DNA of 48,326 bases from an uncultured Pelagibacteraceae bacterium (GTDB lineage: Bacteria > Pseudomonadota > Alphaproteobacteria > Pelagibacterales > Pelagibacteraceae). Both the position numbers and the translations under genes were made by a program. The notes beneath the pieces are model-generated. The model was not told the origin of the DNA and made no database searches. It saw only the letters and a list, made by a program, of their open reading frames with translations. The stretch lies in NCBI GenBank assembly GCA_902582155.1, contig CACHRI010000007.1:1-48326 (forward strand), written 5' to 3'. Positions within the stretch are counted from its first letter, which is position 1; every line of letters begins with the position of its first letter. This document shows, piece by piece, positions 20,753-29,258 of the stretch.

Positions 20753-23184
20753 TAGGCTCTGAGTAATTTATTTTCGGCATCGTAAGGAGAGTCTTCAACT
20801 ATAGAAGCCTCATGCATTTTACCAAGAATATCAATTTTTAATTTTTTTCCTACTTTTGCTAGCTCAGGCTTAACCATTCCTAAAGCTATCGATTTATTTA
20901 ACCTAAATCCAAAATCACCACCTGTAGCTCTTCCAACTACTGATCCATTATCGTAAATTGGATTATTTCCTAAAACATCAGCATCTGTAACACCATGAAT
21001 CTCCATAGTTACCAATTTATTTGAAAAGCCTTTTGCTCTCCATTTGTCTAATGCCGCACGACCTATAAAATCTCCCTTATTAGGATGAATAAATCTATCT
21101 AAACCAGACTCGTAAGGAGAATATTCAATTGATAATTCTGTACCCACTAGTTTGTAAGATTTCTCCACTCTCAAACTATTCATTGCTCTAATGCCGTATG
21201 GTTTAATACCGAACTCTTTTCCAGCCTCCATAAGTTGATCGAAAATATGATTTTGATACTCAATCGGGTGATGCAATTCCCACCCCAATTCACCTACAAA
21301 GTTTACTCTCATAGCATTACAAGGTGCTAATCCAATATTAATATTTTGAGCACTTAACCATTTAAATCTCTCATTAGAAAAATCTGATCTTGAAACCTTC
21401 TGCATTAGTTGTCTTGCTTTAGGACCGGTCACAACTAAAACTCCCATACTATTCGTTAAATTTTCATATTGAACAGTGCCGTCTTCTGGCATCCATTTTT
21501 GTATCCAATCGTGATCAAGCCTTTGATAGGCACCAGCAGAAACTAAATAAAAACTATCTTCAGCTTCTCTCATTATGGTAAATTCTGAGTGAACTCCACC
21601 TTTTGTATTCAATGCGTGACAAAGATTAATTCTTCCTATTTTTTTTGGTAATTTATTGGCAACTAATTTGTCTAAAAATTCTTCTGCGCCAGGACCTTTA
21701 ATTCTACATTTACCAAATGCAGTCATATCAAGCAACCCAACATTCTCTTTAACATTTTTACATTCACGCTCGACATTTTTAAACCACTTAGATCTTCTAA
21801 AAGACCAATCGTCTTCTTGTTTCTCTCCTTTTTCTGCAAAAAAGTTAGCTCGCTCCCAACCAAACTTTGATCCAAAAACTGCTCCTAGCTTTTTCAATCT
21901 ATCATAACAAGGTGCTTGCCTTAGAGGTCGACCAGCTTCACGTTCTTCATCAGGATAGTGTACGGTAAATACGTTAGCGTAAGCTTCTTCATTTTTAGCT
22001 TTTAAATAAGATTTTGTAACGTATGCACCATATCTTCTTGGTTCAACTCCTAACATATCTATTGTTGGTTCTCCGTCTATTATCCACTCAGCTAATTGCC
22101 ATCCAGCACCACCTGCAGCAGTAATACCAAAACTATGTCCTTCATTAATCCAAAAGTTTTTTAAACCCCAAGCAGGTCCAACAATTGGATTTCCATCAGG
22201 AGTATATGCAATTGCTCCATTATAAACTTTTTTTACTCCGACTTCACCGAATGCCGGCACTCTTTTAATTGCTCCCTCTATATGTGGAGCTAATCTGTCT
22301 AAATCTTCTTGAAATAATTCGTACTCGCTATCTTTTGAAGGTCCATCGACATAACAACATGGAGCGCCTTTTTCATAAGGACCGAGTAATAATCCGCCAG
22401 CTTCTTCTCTCATGTACCAAGAATTATCGCTATCTCTTAAAACTCCCATTTCTGGTTTACCTTCTTTTTTTCTTTTTTGAATTTCTGGATGTGGTTCAGT
22501 TACTATATATTGGTGTTCGACCGGCATAACTGGAACTTCTAATCCTACCATTCTTCCTGTTTGTCTTGCAAAGTTACCACTACATGAAACTACATGTTCG
22601 CAAGTTATATCCCCTTTATCTGTCTGAACTACCCATCCATCTTTAGTTTGTTTTATTCCTAAGACAGTTGTGTTTCTATAAATTTCTGCACCGTGATTTC
22701 TTGCACCAGTTGCCATAGCTTGTGTCAAATCTGCTGGCTGAATATACCCATCTTCTGGATGCTGAATTGCTCCTACTAAACCTTCTATATTACATAAAGG
22801 CCAAATTTCTTTTACTTGTTCTGGTTTTAAAAATTTAACATCAACCCCTATTGTTTTTGCGACACCTGCGTATTGATGATACTCATCCATCCTATCTTGA
22901 GTTTGAGCTAAACGTATATTTGAGACAACACTAAAACCAACATTTTTACCTGTTTCTTTTTCTAAAGATTTATAAAGTTGAACAGCATATCTGTGGAGTT
23001 GACCAACAGAATAACTCATATTAAATAAAGGTAATAAACCAGCTGCGTGCCAAGTTGAACCAGATGTAAGTTCTTTTCGTTCAATAAGAACTACGTCTGA
23101 CCAACCTTTTTTAGCCAGGTGATAAAGCGTGCTGACGCCAACAACACCTCCACCAACTACAACTACTTTAGCTTTTGATTTCAT
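20752..23184 (-). CDS. Dimethylglycine dehydrogenase-like FAD/GCV_T protein
   Basis: Oxidative N-demethylase, probably converting dimethylglycine to sarcosine with transfer of the one-carbon unit to THF. The 810 aa combine an N-terminal DAO domain with [20 protein letters not shown] and GSTWHAAG, whose His46 corresponds to the covalent FAD histidine of mammalian DMG/sarcosine dehydrogenases, an FAO_M region in the middle, and a C-terminal GCV_T plus GCV_T_C domain (about 430-800). Coupling to etfB, etfA and ETF-QO shows it is an ETF-linked dehydrogenase, not an oxidase. Sarcosine dehydrogenase is the main alternative, but a sarcosine oxidase is already present nearby. Confidence 0.88.
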   Translation of the reverse strand: MKSKAKVVVVGGGVVGVSTLYHLAKKGWSDVVLIERKELTSGSTWHAAGLLPLFNMSYSVGQLHRYAVQLYKSLEKETGKNVGFSVVSNIRLAQTQDRMDEYHQYAGVAKTIGVDVKFLKPEQVKEIWPLCNIEGLVGAIQHPEDGYIQPADLTQAMATGARNHGAEIYRNTTVLGIKQTKDGWVVQTDKGDITCEHVVSCSGNFARQTGRMVGLEVPVMPVEHQYIVTEPHPEIQKRKKEGKPEMGVLRDSDNSWYMREEAGGLLLGPYEKGAPCCYVDGPSKDSEYELFQEDLDRLAPHIEGAIKRVPAFGEVGVKKVYNGAIAYTPDGNPIVGPAWGLKNFWINEGHSFGITAAGGAGWQLAEWIIDGEPTIDMLGVEPRRYGAYVTKSYLKAKNEEAYANVFTVHYPDEEREAGRPLRQAPCYDRLKKLGAVFGSKFGWERANFFAEKGEKQEDDWSFRRSKWFKNVERECKNVKENVGLLDMTAFGKCRIKGPGAEEFLDKLVANKLPKKIGRINLCHALNTKGGVHSEFTIMREAEDSFYLVSAGAYQRLDHDWIQKWMPEDGTVQYENLTNSMGVLVVTGPKARQLMQKVSRSDFSNERFKWLSAQNINIGLAPCNAMRVNFVGELGWELHHPIEYQNHIFDQLMEAGKEFGIKPYGIRAMNSLRVEKSYKLVGTELSIEYSPYESGLDRFIHPNKGDFIGRAALDKWRAKGFSNKLVTMEIHGVTDADVLGNNPIYDNGSVVGRATGGDFGFRLNKSIALGMVKPELAKVGKKLKIDILGKMHEASIVEDSPYDAENKLLRA

Positions 23185-23198
23185 AGAAAATATACGAA

Positions 23199-23227
23199 AT
23201 CTTATTTTGAAGATGTTGTCACGTCAA
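23199..23227 (-). promoter_or_regulatory. Candidate sigma70 promoter for the DMG dehydrogenase operon
   Basis: On the minus strand TTGACG (23227-23222) is followed after 17 bases by TAAGAT (23204-23199), in the 65-base gap between metY and the dehydrogenase gene. The implied transcript start lies only a few bases before the ATG at 23184, so a very short leader is implied. Five of six -35 bases and four of six -10 bases match consensus. Confidence 0.38.
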
Positions 23228-23249
23228 GCAAATCTAATTCACAAAGCAA

Positions 23250-24545
23250 TTATGCTGCTAAAGCTTGTTCAATATCAGCAATAATATCGTCAGGATGCTC
23301 AATACCAATGGACAATCTGACATACCCTGGTGTTACACCCGCTTCAGCCAACTGCTTGTCATTTAATTGACTATGAGTTGTTGATGCTGGATGAATAGCT
23401 AAACTTCTAGCATCACCAATGTTTGCAACATGATAAAGCAGCTTTAAATTATCGATAAATTTGGCACCAGCTTCTTTAGATCCTAAGTCCATTCCAACAA
23501 GAGAACCATAACCACCATTCATATATCTTTTAGCTCTTTCTCTTATCTCACCTTGGTGATTTGTTGGATAGATGACGTTTTTAACTTTTTTCTGAGACTC
23601 TAAAAACTTAACAACTTTTTCTGCGTTGGCGCAATGTTGTTTCATTCGTAAAGCAACTGTTTCTAAACCTTGTATAATTTGAAAAGCATTAAACGGTGAA
23701 AGTGGAGCACCTAAGTCTCTTAACAAAACTACACGAGCTCTTATTGCGAAAGGAATATTTGCACCAGTTAGTTTTGGAACATCTCGTCCCCACACAGCTC
23801 CATTATAACTTGGATCTGGTTCATTAAACAAAGGCTGTCTCTTAGCATTTTTAACCCAATCAAAAGTTCCACCATCAACTATTATTCCACCAATTGATGT
23901 ACCATGTCCTGCAATATACTTTGTTAAAGAGTGCATCACTACAGCAGCACCATGTTCCAAAGGTTTACAAATTACTGGAGCGGCAGTGTTATCAATTATA
24001 AGTGGGATACCATGTTTTTTACCGATATCTGCAACTTCCTTAATAGGAAAAACTCTAAGGTATGGATTAGGACAAGACTCACCGTAATAAGCTCTTGTTT
24101 TTTCATCAGTTAATTTCTCAAAGTTTTTTGGATCAGTTGGATCAGCAAATCTAACTTCTATACCTTGCATTCTTAAAGTATTTTTAAATAAATTTACAGT
24201 TCCTCCGTACAGATCAGTAGATGAAACAATGTTGTCACCTGCTTGAGCAACATTCTGAACACAAAATGCTGATGCAGCTTGACCTGATCCCACTGCTACT
24301 GCAGCCATTCCACCCTCTAATGCTGCAACTCTTTTTTCCAATACATCACAAGTTGGATTCATTATTCTTGTATAAATATTTCCAAATTCTTTTAGTCCAA
24401 ATAAATTTGCCGCTGTTTCAGCATTTTTAAATTGATAAGAAGTAGTTTGATAGATTGGTACCGCAACAGATGTTGTTGCTGGATCAGCTCTATAATCACC
24501 TCCATGTAAACCAATTGTTTCTGGATGTTTAATTTTTTTTGTCAT
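23250..24545 (-). CDS. metY: O-acetylhomoserine sulfhydrylase (PLP)
   Basis: PLP enzyme that makes homocysteine or methionine from an O-acylhomoserine and sulfide or methanethiol. The 431 aa match the MetY branch of the Cys/Met metabolism family (longer than the roughly 390 aa MetB/MetC/MetZ). The PLP lysine is Lys209 in HSLTKYIAGHG, and the phosphate-binding region contains GSGQAASAF. AAGGAG at 24552-24557 precedes the ATG and is buried in the SAM-V fold. The SAM-sensing leader confirms a role in methionine supply. Confidence 0.95.
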   Translation of the reverse strand: MTKKIKHPETIGLHGGDYRADPATTSVAVPIYQTTSYQFKNAETAANLFGLKEFGNIYTRIMNPTCDVLEKRVAALEGGMAAVAVGSGQAASAFCVQNVAQAGDNIVSSTDLYGGTVNLFKNTLRMQGIEVRFADPTDPKNFEKLTDEKTRAYYGESCPNPYLRVFPIKEVADIGKKHGIPLIIDNTAAPVICKPLEHGAAVVMHSLTKYIAGHGTSIGGIIVDGGTFDWVKNAKRQPLFNEPDPSYNGAVWGRDVPKLTGANIPFAIRARVVLLRDLGAPLSPFNAFQIIQGLETVALRMKQHCANAEKVVKFLESQKKVKNVIYPTNHQGEIRERAKRYMNGGYGSLVGMDLGSKEAGAKFIDNLKLLYHVANIGDARSLAIHPASTTHSQLNDKQLAEAGVTPGYVRLSIGIEHPDDIIADIEQALAA

Positions 24546-24550
24546 TTTTT

Positions 24551-24598
24551 TCTCCTTTTTTAGTACTTCGACGAAATGTCAGGTGTACAATACAGTTC
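24551..24598 (-). promoter_or_regulatory. SAM-V riboswitch over the metY ribosome-binding site
   Basis: Read on the minus strand, GTACACCTGACATTTCG is followed by GAAGTAC and AAAAAAGGAG. The repeated GTAC segments can form a short P1, and CCT can pair with AGG of the Shine-Dalgarno, the pseudoknot arrangement of the SAM-V (metY) class. Ligand binding would hide AAGGAG and stop translation initiation. The identification is from motif and context; a covariance-model search would settle it. Confidence 0.75.
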
Positions 24599-24621
24599 AA
24601 ATACCCGGTTTTAATTTTGTT

Positions 24622-24650
24622 AAAAAAAAACCACCGACTAAAGCGGTGGT
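24622..24650 (-). terminator. Intrinsic terminator between the two SAM riboswitches
   Basis: On the minus strand ACCACCG and CGGTGGT form a 7-bp stem around loop CTTTAGT, followed by nine T. It lies 11 bases downstream of the SAM-II aptamer. The aptamer's 3' segment CTAAAGCG can pair with CGCTTTAG across the stem base and loop, suggesting an antiterminator that is lost when SAM is bound. Confidence 0.9.
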
Positions 24651-24660
24651 CTGAGACTTA

Positions 24661-24711
24661 ACGCTTTAGCTGGATTTGTTAAGCGCCCGCAATTTGTATT
24701 AACTCGGCGCT
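24661..24711 (-). promoter_or_regulatory. SAM-II riboswitch aptamer upstream of metY
   Basis: On the minus strand AGCGCC and GGCGCT make P1, with an intervening AATTGCG-containing segment and a 3' part AACAAATCCAGCTAAAG that matches the conserved SAM-II 3' half (AUAAAUGUAGCUAAA in classical examples). It begins at the predicted transcription start and is followed by an intrinsic terminator, so it probably controls transcription. Confidence 0.85.
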
Positions 24712-24719
24712 ATAAGATA

Positions 24720-24749
24720 ATTATATCAAGTTTAATGAACACTAGTCAA
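24720..24749 (-). promoter_or_regulatory. Promoter of the riboswitch-metY transcript
   Basis: On the minus strand TTGACT (24749-24744), an 18-base spacer and a perfect TATAAT (24725-24720) lie between the stop codon of the VOC gene and the SAM-II aptamer. Transcription would start near 24713, immediately before P1, so the leader consists of little besides the two riboswitches and the terminator. Confidence 0.7.
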
Positions 24750-24752
24750 TGA

Positions 24753-25151
24753 CTAATTCTTCATCGTTTTAAGCTCTAAAACGTTACCATGTGGATCTTC
24801 TATAAAGAATGTTTCTTGTTCTTCTTTTTGACCCTTAAACCTAGTGTAAGGATTATCTAGATAATTTACTTTATCGTGTTGTTCTATATTTTTTTTAATT
24901 TTATTGAATACATCTGAATTTAAATGAACTCCAAAATGAGGCACAGGAACTTTTCCCATATCTACGTCATGTCTCTCTCTTGGAAGCTTAGTTTCAGTTT
25001 TGTGCAGAGTAAGTTCGTTTCCCCAAAAATCAACATCAATCCACTTATCTTTTTCTCCATTACCTAATTTGCATCCAAGAACGTTCTTATAGAAATCAAT
25101 AGCAGTATCTAAATTACCTGCTGGAATAGCTAAATGAAAAGGTTTGCTCAT
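24753..25151 (-). CDS. VOC-superfamily (glyoxalase/dioxygenase-like) protein
   Basis: Metal-binding vicinal-oxygen-chelate fold of unknown substrate. The 132 aa open with [22 protein letters not shown], the first betaalphabeta module with its metal-ligand His, and end with [16 protein letters not shown], containing the second module's Glu. 'PHFGVHLN' supplies a further candidate His. The gene lies upstream of the metY promoter on the same strand and diverges from cysE. Glyoxalase I itself is unlikely because of weak similarity of the loops. Confidence 0.83.
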   Translation of the reverse strand: MSKPFHLAIPAGNLDTAIDFYKNVLGCKLGNGEKDKWIDVDFWGNELTLHKTETKLPRERHDVDMGKVPVPHFGVHLNSDVFNKIKKNIEQHDKVNYLDNPYTRFKGQKEEQETFFIEDPHGNVLELKTMKN

Positions 25152-25209
25152 AATTCAGGACGTTATAAATAATTCTTTAAATTTTTCAAGTAGTCATTAT
25201 ATACATACT

Positions 25210-25788
25210 ATGATCGATTATTTAGAATCTATAAAATCTAGAGACCCTGCGGCAAAATCTTTAGTGAGTATCATTCTCACTTACCCAGGTGTGAAAGCTG
25301 TATTTTTTCATAAAATAGCAAATTTTTTCTTTGTTGCAGGATTTGATTTAATTGCCAGAATTATTTCTCAAACAGCAAGATTTTTCACCGGGATAGAAAT
25401 ACATCCAGGAGCGAAAATTGGAAAAAATTTATTTATAGATCATGGAATGGGAGTAGTGATTGGTGAAACTTCAGAGATTGGAGATAATGTTACAATTTAT
25501 CATGCCGTTACATTAGGAGGTATTTCACCAAGTATCGATAGCGAGAGACAAAGGCATGAAAAAAGACATCCTTCAATTGGAAACAATGTTGTAATTGGAT
25601 CAGGAGCTCAAATTTTAGGTCCAGTAAAAATTGGAGACAATGCAAGAGTAGCTGCTAATGCTGTTGTGGTTAACGATGTCAAAGAAAATGCAACTGTAAT
25701 AGGAATCCCTGCTAAAGAAATTAAAATTGGAAACAAGGGCACATTCAAACCTTACGGCGTTGATGACAAAGTTAAAGATGAAAAGTAA
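25210..25788 (+). CDS. cysE: Serine O-acetyltransferase
   Basis: Acetylates L-serine with acetyl-CoA for cysteine synthesis. The 192 aa from the ATG at 25210 have a short helical N-terminus (typical of the shorter CysE/EpsC form) and a left-handed beta-helix of hexapeptide repeats (about residues 65-180), with the conserved [16 protein letters not shown] containing the catalytic Asp-His pair and [12 protein letters not shown] at 25144 would add 22 residues overlapping the divergent VOC gene and is unlikely. The 3' end overlaps msrB by 11 bases. Confidence 0.92.
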   Translation: MIDYLESIKSRDPAAKSLVSIILTYPGVKAVFFHKIANFFFVAGFDLIARIISQTARFFTGIEIHPGAKIGKNLFIDHGMGVVIGETSEIGDNVTIYHAVTLGGISPSIDSERQRHEKRHPSIGNNVVIGSGAQILGPVKIGDNARVAANAVVVNDVKENATVIGIPAKEIKIGNKGTFKPYGVDDKVKDEK

Positions 25789-26155
25789 AGATTGGGATAG
25801 TAATTTAACTCCTGAGCAGAATTATATATTAAAACAAGAGGGCACAGAGCCTCCAGGATCAAGTCTTTTAAATAACGAAAAAAGAGAAGGCACTTATCAT
25901 TGTGCTGGATGTGGAATAAAATTATTTGAGTCCAATATGAAATTTGATAGCGGAACTGGCTGGCCATCATTTTTTAAATCACTTCCGAATGTATTTGAAA
26001 CAAAAACTGACAACTTAATTGGTTATCCAAGAACTGAATACCATTGTAAAAATTGTAAAGGACATCACGGACACTTATTTGACGACGGTCCAAAGCCTAC
26101 AGGCAAAAGATATTGTAATAATGGCACATGTTTAGTTTTTAAACCAAAAAAATGA
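25778..26155 (+). CDS. msrB: Peptide-methionine (R)-S-oxide reductase
   Basis: Reduces methionine-R-sulfoxide in proteins. From the ATG at 25778 it has 125 aa. The two zinc-binding CxxC pairs are CAGC and CKNC, the substrate region is GTGWPSF, and the catalytic Cys is in GKRYCNNG after FDDGPKPTG. Family members usually have RYCxNSA; here Ser is replaced by Gly. ATG at 25763 and TTG at 25727 are alternative starts lying deeper in cysE. It overlaps the next gene by 4 bases. Confidence 0.92.
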   Translation: MKSKDWDSNLTPEQNYILKQEGTEPPGSSLLNNEKREGTYHCAGCGIKLFESNMKFDSGTGWPSFFKSLPNVFETKTDNLIGYPRTEYHCKNCKGHHGHLFDDGPKPTGKRYCNNGTCLVFKPKK

Positions 26156-26703
26156 AAAAAATCTTACTACTTTTAATTTTTTTTCAACTCTTCACTTATA
26201 AAAATTTAATCGCAAAAGATTTATGGGTTGAAGCAAAAGAGGGAGATAAAATAATATTAATTAGACATGCGTTAGCTCCTGGAGGTGGAGATCCACCAGG
26301 ATTTAAAATTGATGATTGTAAAACACAACGAAACCTAGATAAGGTTGGAATTGAACAATCGAAAGCTATAGGCAAACTGTTCAAAAAAAACAAAATTCCT
26401 GTAGATAAAGTTTTAAGTAGCCAGTGGTGTAGATGTAAAGATACGGCAAAATATGCCTTTAAAAATTATTTTGAGTTTCCTGCTTTAAATTCAACTTTCC
26501 AATCATCTTTTGCAAAAAATGAACCAAAACAACTTAAACAACTTCAAACATTTGTAAACAACTGGGATGGTGATGGAGGTAATTTAGTTTTAATAACTCA
26601 TTACAGTATAATAACTGCTATTACTAATGCAGTTCCTAGTTCAGGTGAAATAGTAATAACAGATAAAAAATTTAATGTGCTAAGCACTATTCCTACAGAT
26701 TAA
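26152..26703 (+). CDS. Secreted histidine-phosphatase-family protein
   Basis: Phosphoglycerate-mutase-like fold of unknown substrate, probably periplasmic. The 183 aa begin with a hydrophobic signal peptide (about residues 1-21, ending near LIAKD) and then LIRHALAPGGGDPPGF, where RHA carries the phospho-accepting His in place of the usual RHG. A second Arg in SSQWCRCKDTA and a later His in LITHYSIITA complete the expected active site. The GGDPPGF insertion marks a subfamily common in proteobacteria. It shares its stop codon bases with the convergent gene. Confidence 0.85.
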   Translation: MKKILLLLIFFQLFTYKNLIAKDLWVEAKEGDKIILIRHALAPGGGDPPGFKIDDCKTQRNLDKVGIEQSKAIGKLFKKNKIPVDKVLSSQWCRCKDTAKYAFKNYFEFPALNSTFQSSFAKNEPKQLKQLQTFVNNWDGDGGNLVLITHYSIITAITNAVPSSGEIVITDKKFNVLSTIPTD

Positions 26704-27044
26704 AAGAAAACAAAATATACAATAAAGGCGATCAAAGTGTATTCAAATACAGTTTTTATTTTAATAAGGTTTTCTTGTCCTATTTTTTTACTTAAATAAT
26801 TAGATAAAAAGAAAAAACCTAGGTGAACCATAACCACAGCTGCAGCTATTCCAATTAATGTTGCTTTAAATGAAAAGTTTTTGTAACCAAAATAACATGC
26901 TGCAATAAAAGTAAACCAAGATACTTTCGAAATAAAAACTTTAAATAATAATGCGGTTTTATTACTAAAAATTGATTGTGTTCTTATAAATGAGTAGGAC
27001 CATATTAACCCTAGTAAAAAACTTACATATTTTATAATCATCAT
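26700..27044 (-). CDS. Small membrane protein of unknown function
   Basis: Family not recognised. The 114 aa show about three or four hydrophobic segments (about residues 3-18, 35-52, 58-78 and 95-113), with small basic loops between, so it is an integral membrane protein. It diverges from ccdA with 20 bases between starts and converges with the phosphatase gene through a shared TTAA. Codon use and base composition look like those of its neighbours, supporting a real gene. Confidence 0.7.
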   Translation of the reverse strand: MMIIKYVSFLLGLIWSYSFIRTQSIFSNKTALLFKVFISKVSWFTFIAACYFGYKNFSFKATLIGIAAAVVMVHLGFFFLSNYLSKKIGQENLIKIKTVFEYTLIAFIVYFVFF

Positions 27045-27064
27045 AATAATTGTATCATTAAATT

Positions 27065-27778
27065 ATGTTAATTAAATCTTTCTTAGCGTTCGGTGCAGGT
27101 TTTATCAGTTTTCTAACTCCTTGTGTTTTGCCTATAATACCAGGTTACATATCTTATATTACAGGTAAAAAACTTGATGAAATAGATAAAGACAAAAAGA
27201 TTGTTTTAATCAAAACAATTATTTTCGCATTAGGATTTTCTTTTGTTTTTATTAGCTTAGGAATGGCAGCTTCATTTTTAGGAAATGTTTTAATCTTTTT
27301 TGGCAAAGAACTAAGGATAGCTGCTGGAATTATAATTATTCTATTTTCATTAAATTTTATAGGTATATTAAATTTTAATTTTCTAAATCAAGACAAAAAA
27401 ATAGACACGGGAAGTTACAAAGATAATTTCGTTTTCCCTTTTGTCGTTGGTTCCGCATTCGCTTTTGGATGGACGCCTTGTATAGGTCCAGTATTAGGTT
27501 CAATTTTAGCTTTGTCCGCTACTGAAACAACTATAGTCAGTGGAGTGATATTACTCTCTTTTTATTCACTTGGTTTAGCAATACCGTTCATACTTTCTGG
27601 ATATTATATGACAATTTTTCTAAACTCCAAAAAGGGGTTTAGCAAACATTACTCAAAAGTTAAAAAAGGTGGTGGAATAATTTTATTGATCACTGGTGTT
27701 TTAATACTTACAAATTCAATACAGGTAATAAGCTATTATATTTTGACAACTTTTCCTTTTCTCACTAAGCTTGGTTAA
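27065..27778 (+). CDS. ccdA: CcdA/DsbD-type thiol-redox membrane protein
   Basis: Carries reducing equivalents across the inner membrane to periplasmic thiol proteins, such as those of cytochrome c maturation. The 237 aa have six hydrophobic segments, the CcdA size, and the two conserved Cys-Pro neighbourhoods: FLTPCVLPIIPGYISY near the N-terminus and GWTPCIGPVLGSIL in the fourth segment. There is no thioredoxin or N-terminal DsbD domain. It is translationally coupled to a ribokinase gene (TAATG), a pairing with no obvious metabolic sense. Confidence 0.92.
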   Translation: MLIKSFLAFGAGFISFLTPCVLPIIPGYISYITGKKLDEIDKDKKIVLIKTIIFALGFSFVFISLGMAASFLGNVLIFFGKELRIAAGIIIILFSLNFIGILNFNFLNQDKKIDTGSYKDNFVFPFVVGSAFAFGWTPCIGPVLGSILALSATETTIVSGVILLSFYSLGLAIPFILSGYYMTIFLNSKKGFSKHYSKVKKGGGIILLITGVLILTNSIQVISYYILTTFPFLTKLG

Positions 27779-28677
27779 TGAGTGAAGTTACTGTTCTAGG
27801 TATATTTGTTGCAGACTTAAGTTTTTCAGCAAATAAAATTCCAACAACCGGTGAAACTATTCTTGGTGATAAATATAATATTGGCCCAGGTGGCAAGGGC
27901 TGTAATCAAGCAATAGCTCTAGCAAGATTAGGATGTAATGTTAATTTTATTTCTAAAATTGGGGATGATGACTACGGTAAACTTGCTTTAAATTCTCTTA
28001 AACAAAATAAGATAAATACATCCAACATTATAATTTCAAAAGAGCATCAAACAGGAGTAGCAGGTATTCATGTTGATAGTAATACTGGACAAAATGCGAT
28101 TACCGTTATCAGAGGGGCACCAGCGAGTTTTACCAAAGATGACATAGACATTAATATAATAAAAAAATCAAAAATATTCTTAACACAATTAGAAGTTCCA
28201 ATAGAAGTAACATTGCATTGTTTAAAAGTAGCTAAAGAAAGTGGTTTAATTAATATATTAAATCCTGCTCCTGCATGTAAATTAGATAAAGAATTTTTTA
28301 GTTTATCTGATTATTTTACTCCAAATGAAGCTGAGGCAGAATTTTATACCGGAGTTAAAATAAAAAATGAAAGTGATGCAAAAGAAAGTGCAAAAAAACT
28401 TTTAGCATTAGGACTTAAAAAAGTAATAATTACTTTAGGTGAAAAGGGACTTTTTTATTCTGATGGTAAAGAAGAAATCTATATTAAGGCTCTACCATTT
28501 AAAAAAGTTGAAGACACGACAGGTGCAGGCGACGCTTTTAATGGTGGTCTGGCATATGCCTTGTCGAAAAATAAAAGTATTAAAGAGTGTTTAAACATTG
28601 CCAATCAAGTGGCAGGTTTATCAACTTTAAAACTTGGGGCAGGTAACTCGATGCCTTTATTAACAGATTTAAAATAA
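27778..28677 (+). CDS. rbsK: Ribokinase-family sugar kinase
   Basis: PfkB-type kinase, most like ribokinase, which phosphorylates D-ribose at C5. The 299 aa carry the N-terminal signature GPGGKGCNQAIALARLG (about residues 39-55) and the C-terminal DTTGAGDAFNGGLA with catalytic Asp252. Residues for the monovalent-cation loop of ribokinase are plausibly present near the C-terminus (LKLGAGNSMP). There is no ribose transporter alongside. Another nucleoside or sugar substrate is possible. Confidence 0.85.
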   Translation: MSEVTVLGIFVADLSFSANKIPTTGETILGDKYNIGPGGKGCNQAIALARLGCNVNFISKIGDDDYGKLALNSLKQNKINTSNIIISKEHQTGVAGIHVDSNTGQNAITVIRGAPASFTKDDIDINIIKKSKIFLTQLEVPIEVTLHCLKVAKESGLINILNPAPACKLDKEFFSLSDYFTPNEAEAEFYTGVKIKNESDAKESAKKLLALGLKKVIITLGEKGLFYSDGKEEIYIKALPFKKVEDTTGAGDAFNGGLAYALSKNKSIKECLNIANQVAGLSTLKLGAGNSMPLLTDLK

Positions 28678-28679
28678 GA

Positions 28680-28934
28680 TTAAGATAATAATTTGTCTAA
28701 TTCACCACTTCTATTTGCAGACTGAAGCTTATCATTACCACCAATATAATGGTCACCAATAAAAATTTGAGGTATGGTTTTAGCACCATTTGTTCTTTGA
28801 ATCATTTCTTTTGCTTTTGCAGGATCTTTCCAAATATCAAATTCTTCAATTTCAACATTTTTTGTTTTTAAAAGTGCTTTTGCAGCTTCACAAAATGAGC
28901 ACGGGCTTCCAGTATACATGGTAACTTTTTTCAT
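28680..28934 (-). CDS. grxC: Glutaredoxin 3
   Basis: Glutathione-dependent disulfide reductase. The 84 aa have the glutaredoxin fold signature with redox pair Cys12 and Cys15 in SPCSFCEAAKALL, the cis-proline TIPQIFIG and the glutathione-binding GGNDKL. The usual CPYC/CPFC has become CSFC, losing the proline of the active site. It is 2 bases downstream of the DUF2805 gene and probably cotranscribed with it. Confidence 0.92.
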   Translation of the reverse strand: MKKVTMYTGSPCSFCEAAKALLKTKNVEIEEFDIWKDPAKAKEMIQRTNGAKTIPQIFIGDHYIGGNDKLQSANRSGELDKLLS

Positions 28935-28936
28935 AA

Positions 28937-29233
28937 TTAACTTATATCACTTATCCTTATTTTTTCTCTGATTTTTTTTCTTTCAAACTTAAATTTTTTT
29001 CTATGTTTAATACTAGTGTTGTGAACCCTTTTTCTCCAAAGTCTAAATGCAGAGGGTTTTAAGTTTTTCCTCATTATTTTAATTACATCTGACTCACTAT
29101 TTCCAGTTTTCTCTTTTATTTCTTCAAAAGTAATTCTGTCTGCCCAAGCAGCCCAAATAACCCAATCAGTGCCTTTTTTTTTAGGTTCAGGATTTTTAAC
29201 TTTTGTTTGGGGAATATAACTTTTCTTCTTCAT
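28937..29233 (-). CDS. DUF2805 / TIGR03643 family protein
   Basis: Conserved protein of unknown function. The core about residues 20-80 (WAAWADRITFEEIKEKTG, then KPSAFRLWRKRV) matches this small family, which looks like a helix-turn-helix-type fold, but no DNA-binding role is demonstrated. The tail is very basic. ATG at 29233 gives 98 aa; ATG at 29251 or GTG at 29269 would extend it toward or into the divergent LysE gene. It is paired with grxC. Confidence 0.78.
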   Translation of the reverse strand: MKKKSYIPQTKVKNPEPKKKGTDWVIWAAWADRITFEEIKEKTGNSESDVIKIMRKNLKPSAFRLWRKRVHNTSIKHRKKFKFERKKIREKIRISDIS

Positions 29234-29258
29234 ATATTCATATATAGTCATAAAAATA

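Noticed and set aside
25144-25209. TTG at 25144 as cysE start
   Set aside because: It would overlap the divergent VOC gene's start and add 22 residues unlike the family; ATG at 25210 gives a normal CysE N-terminus.
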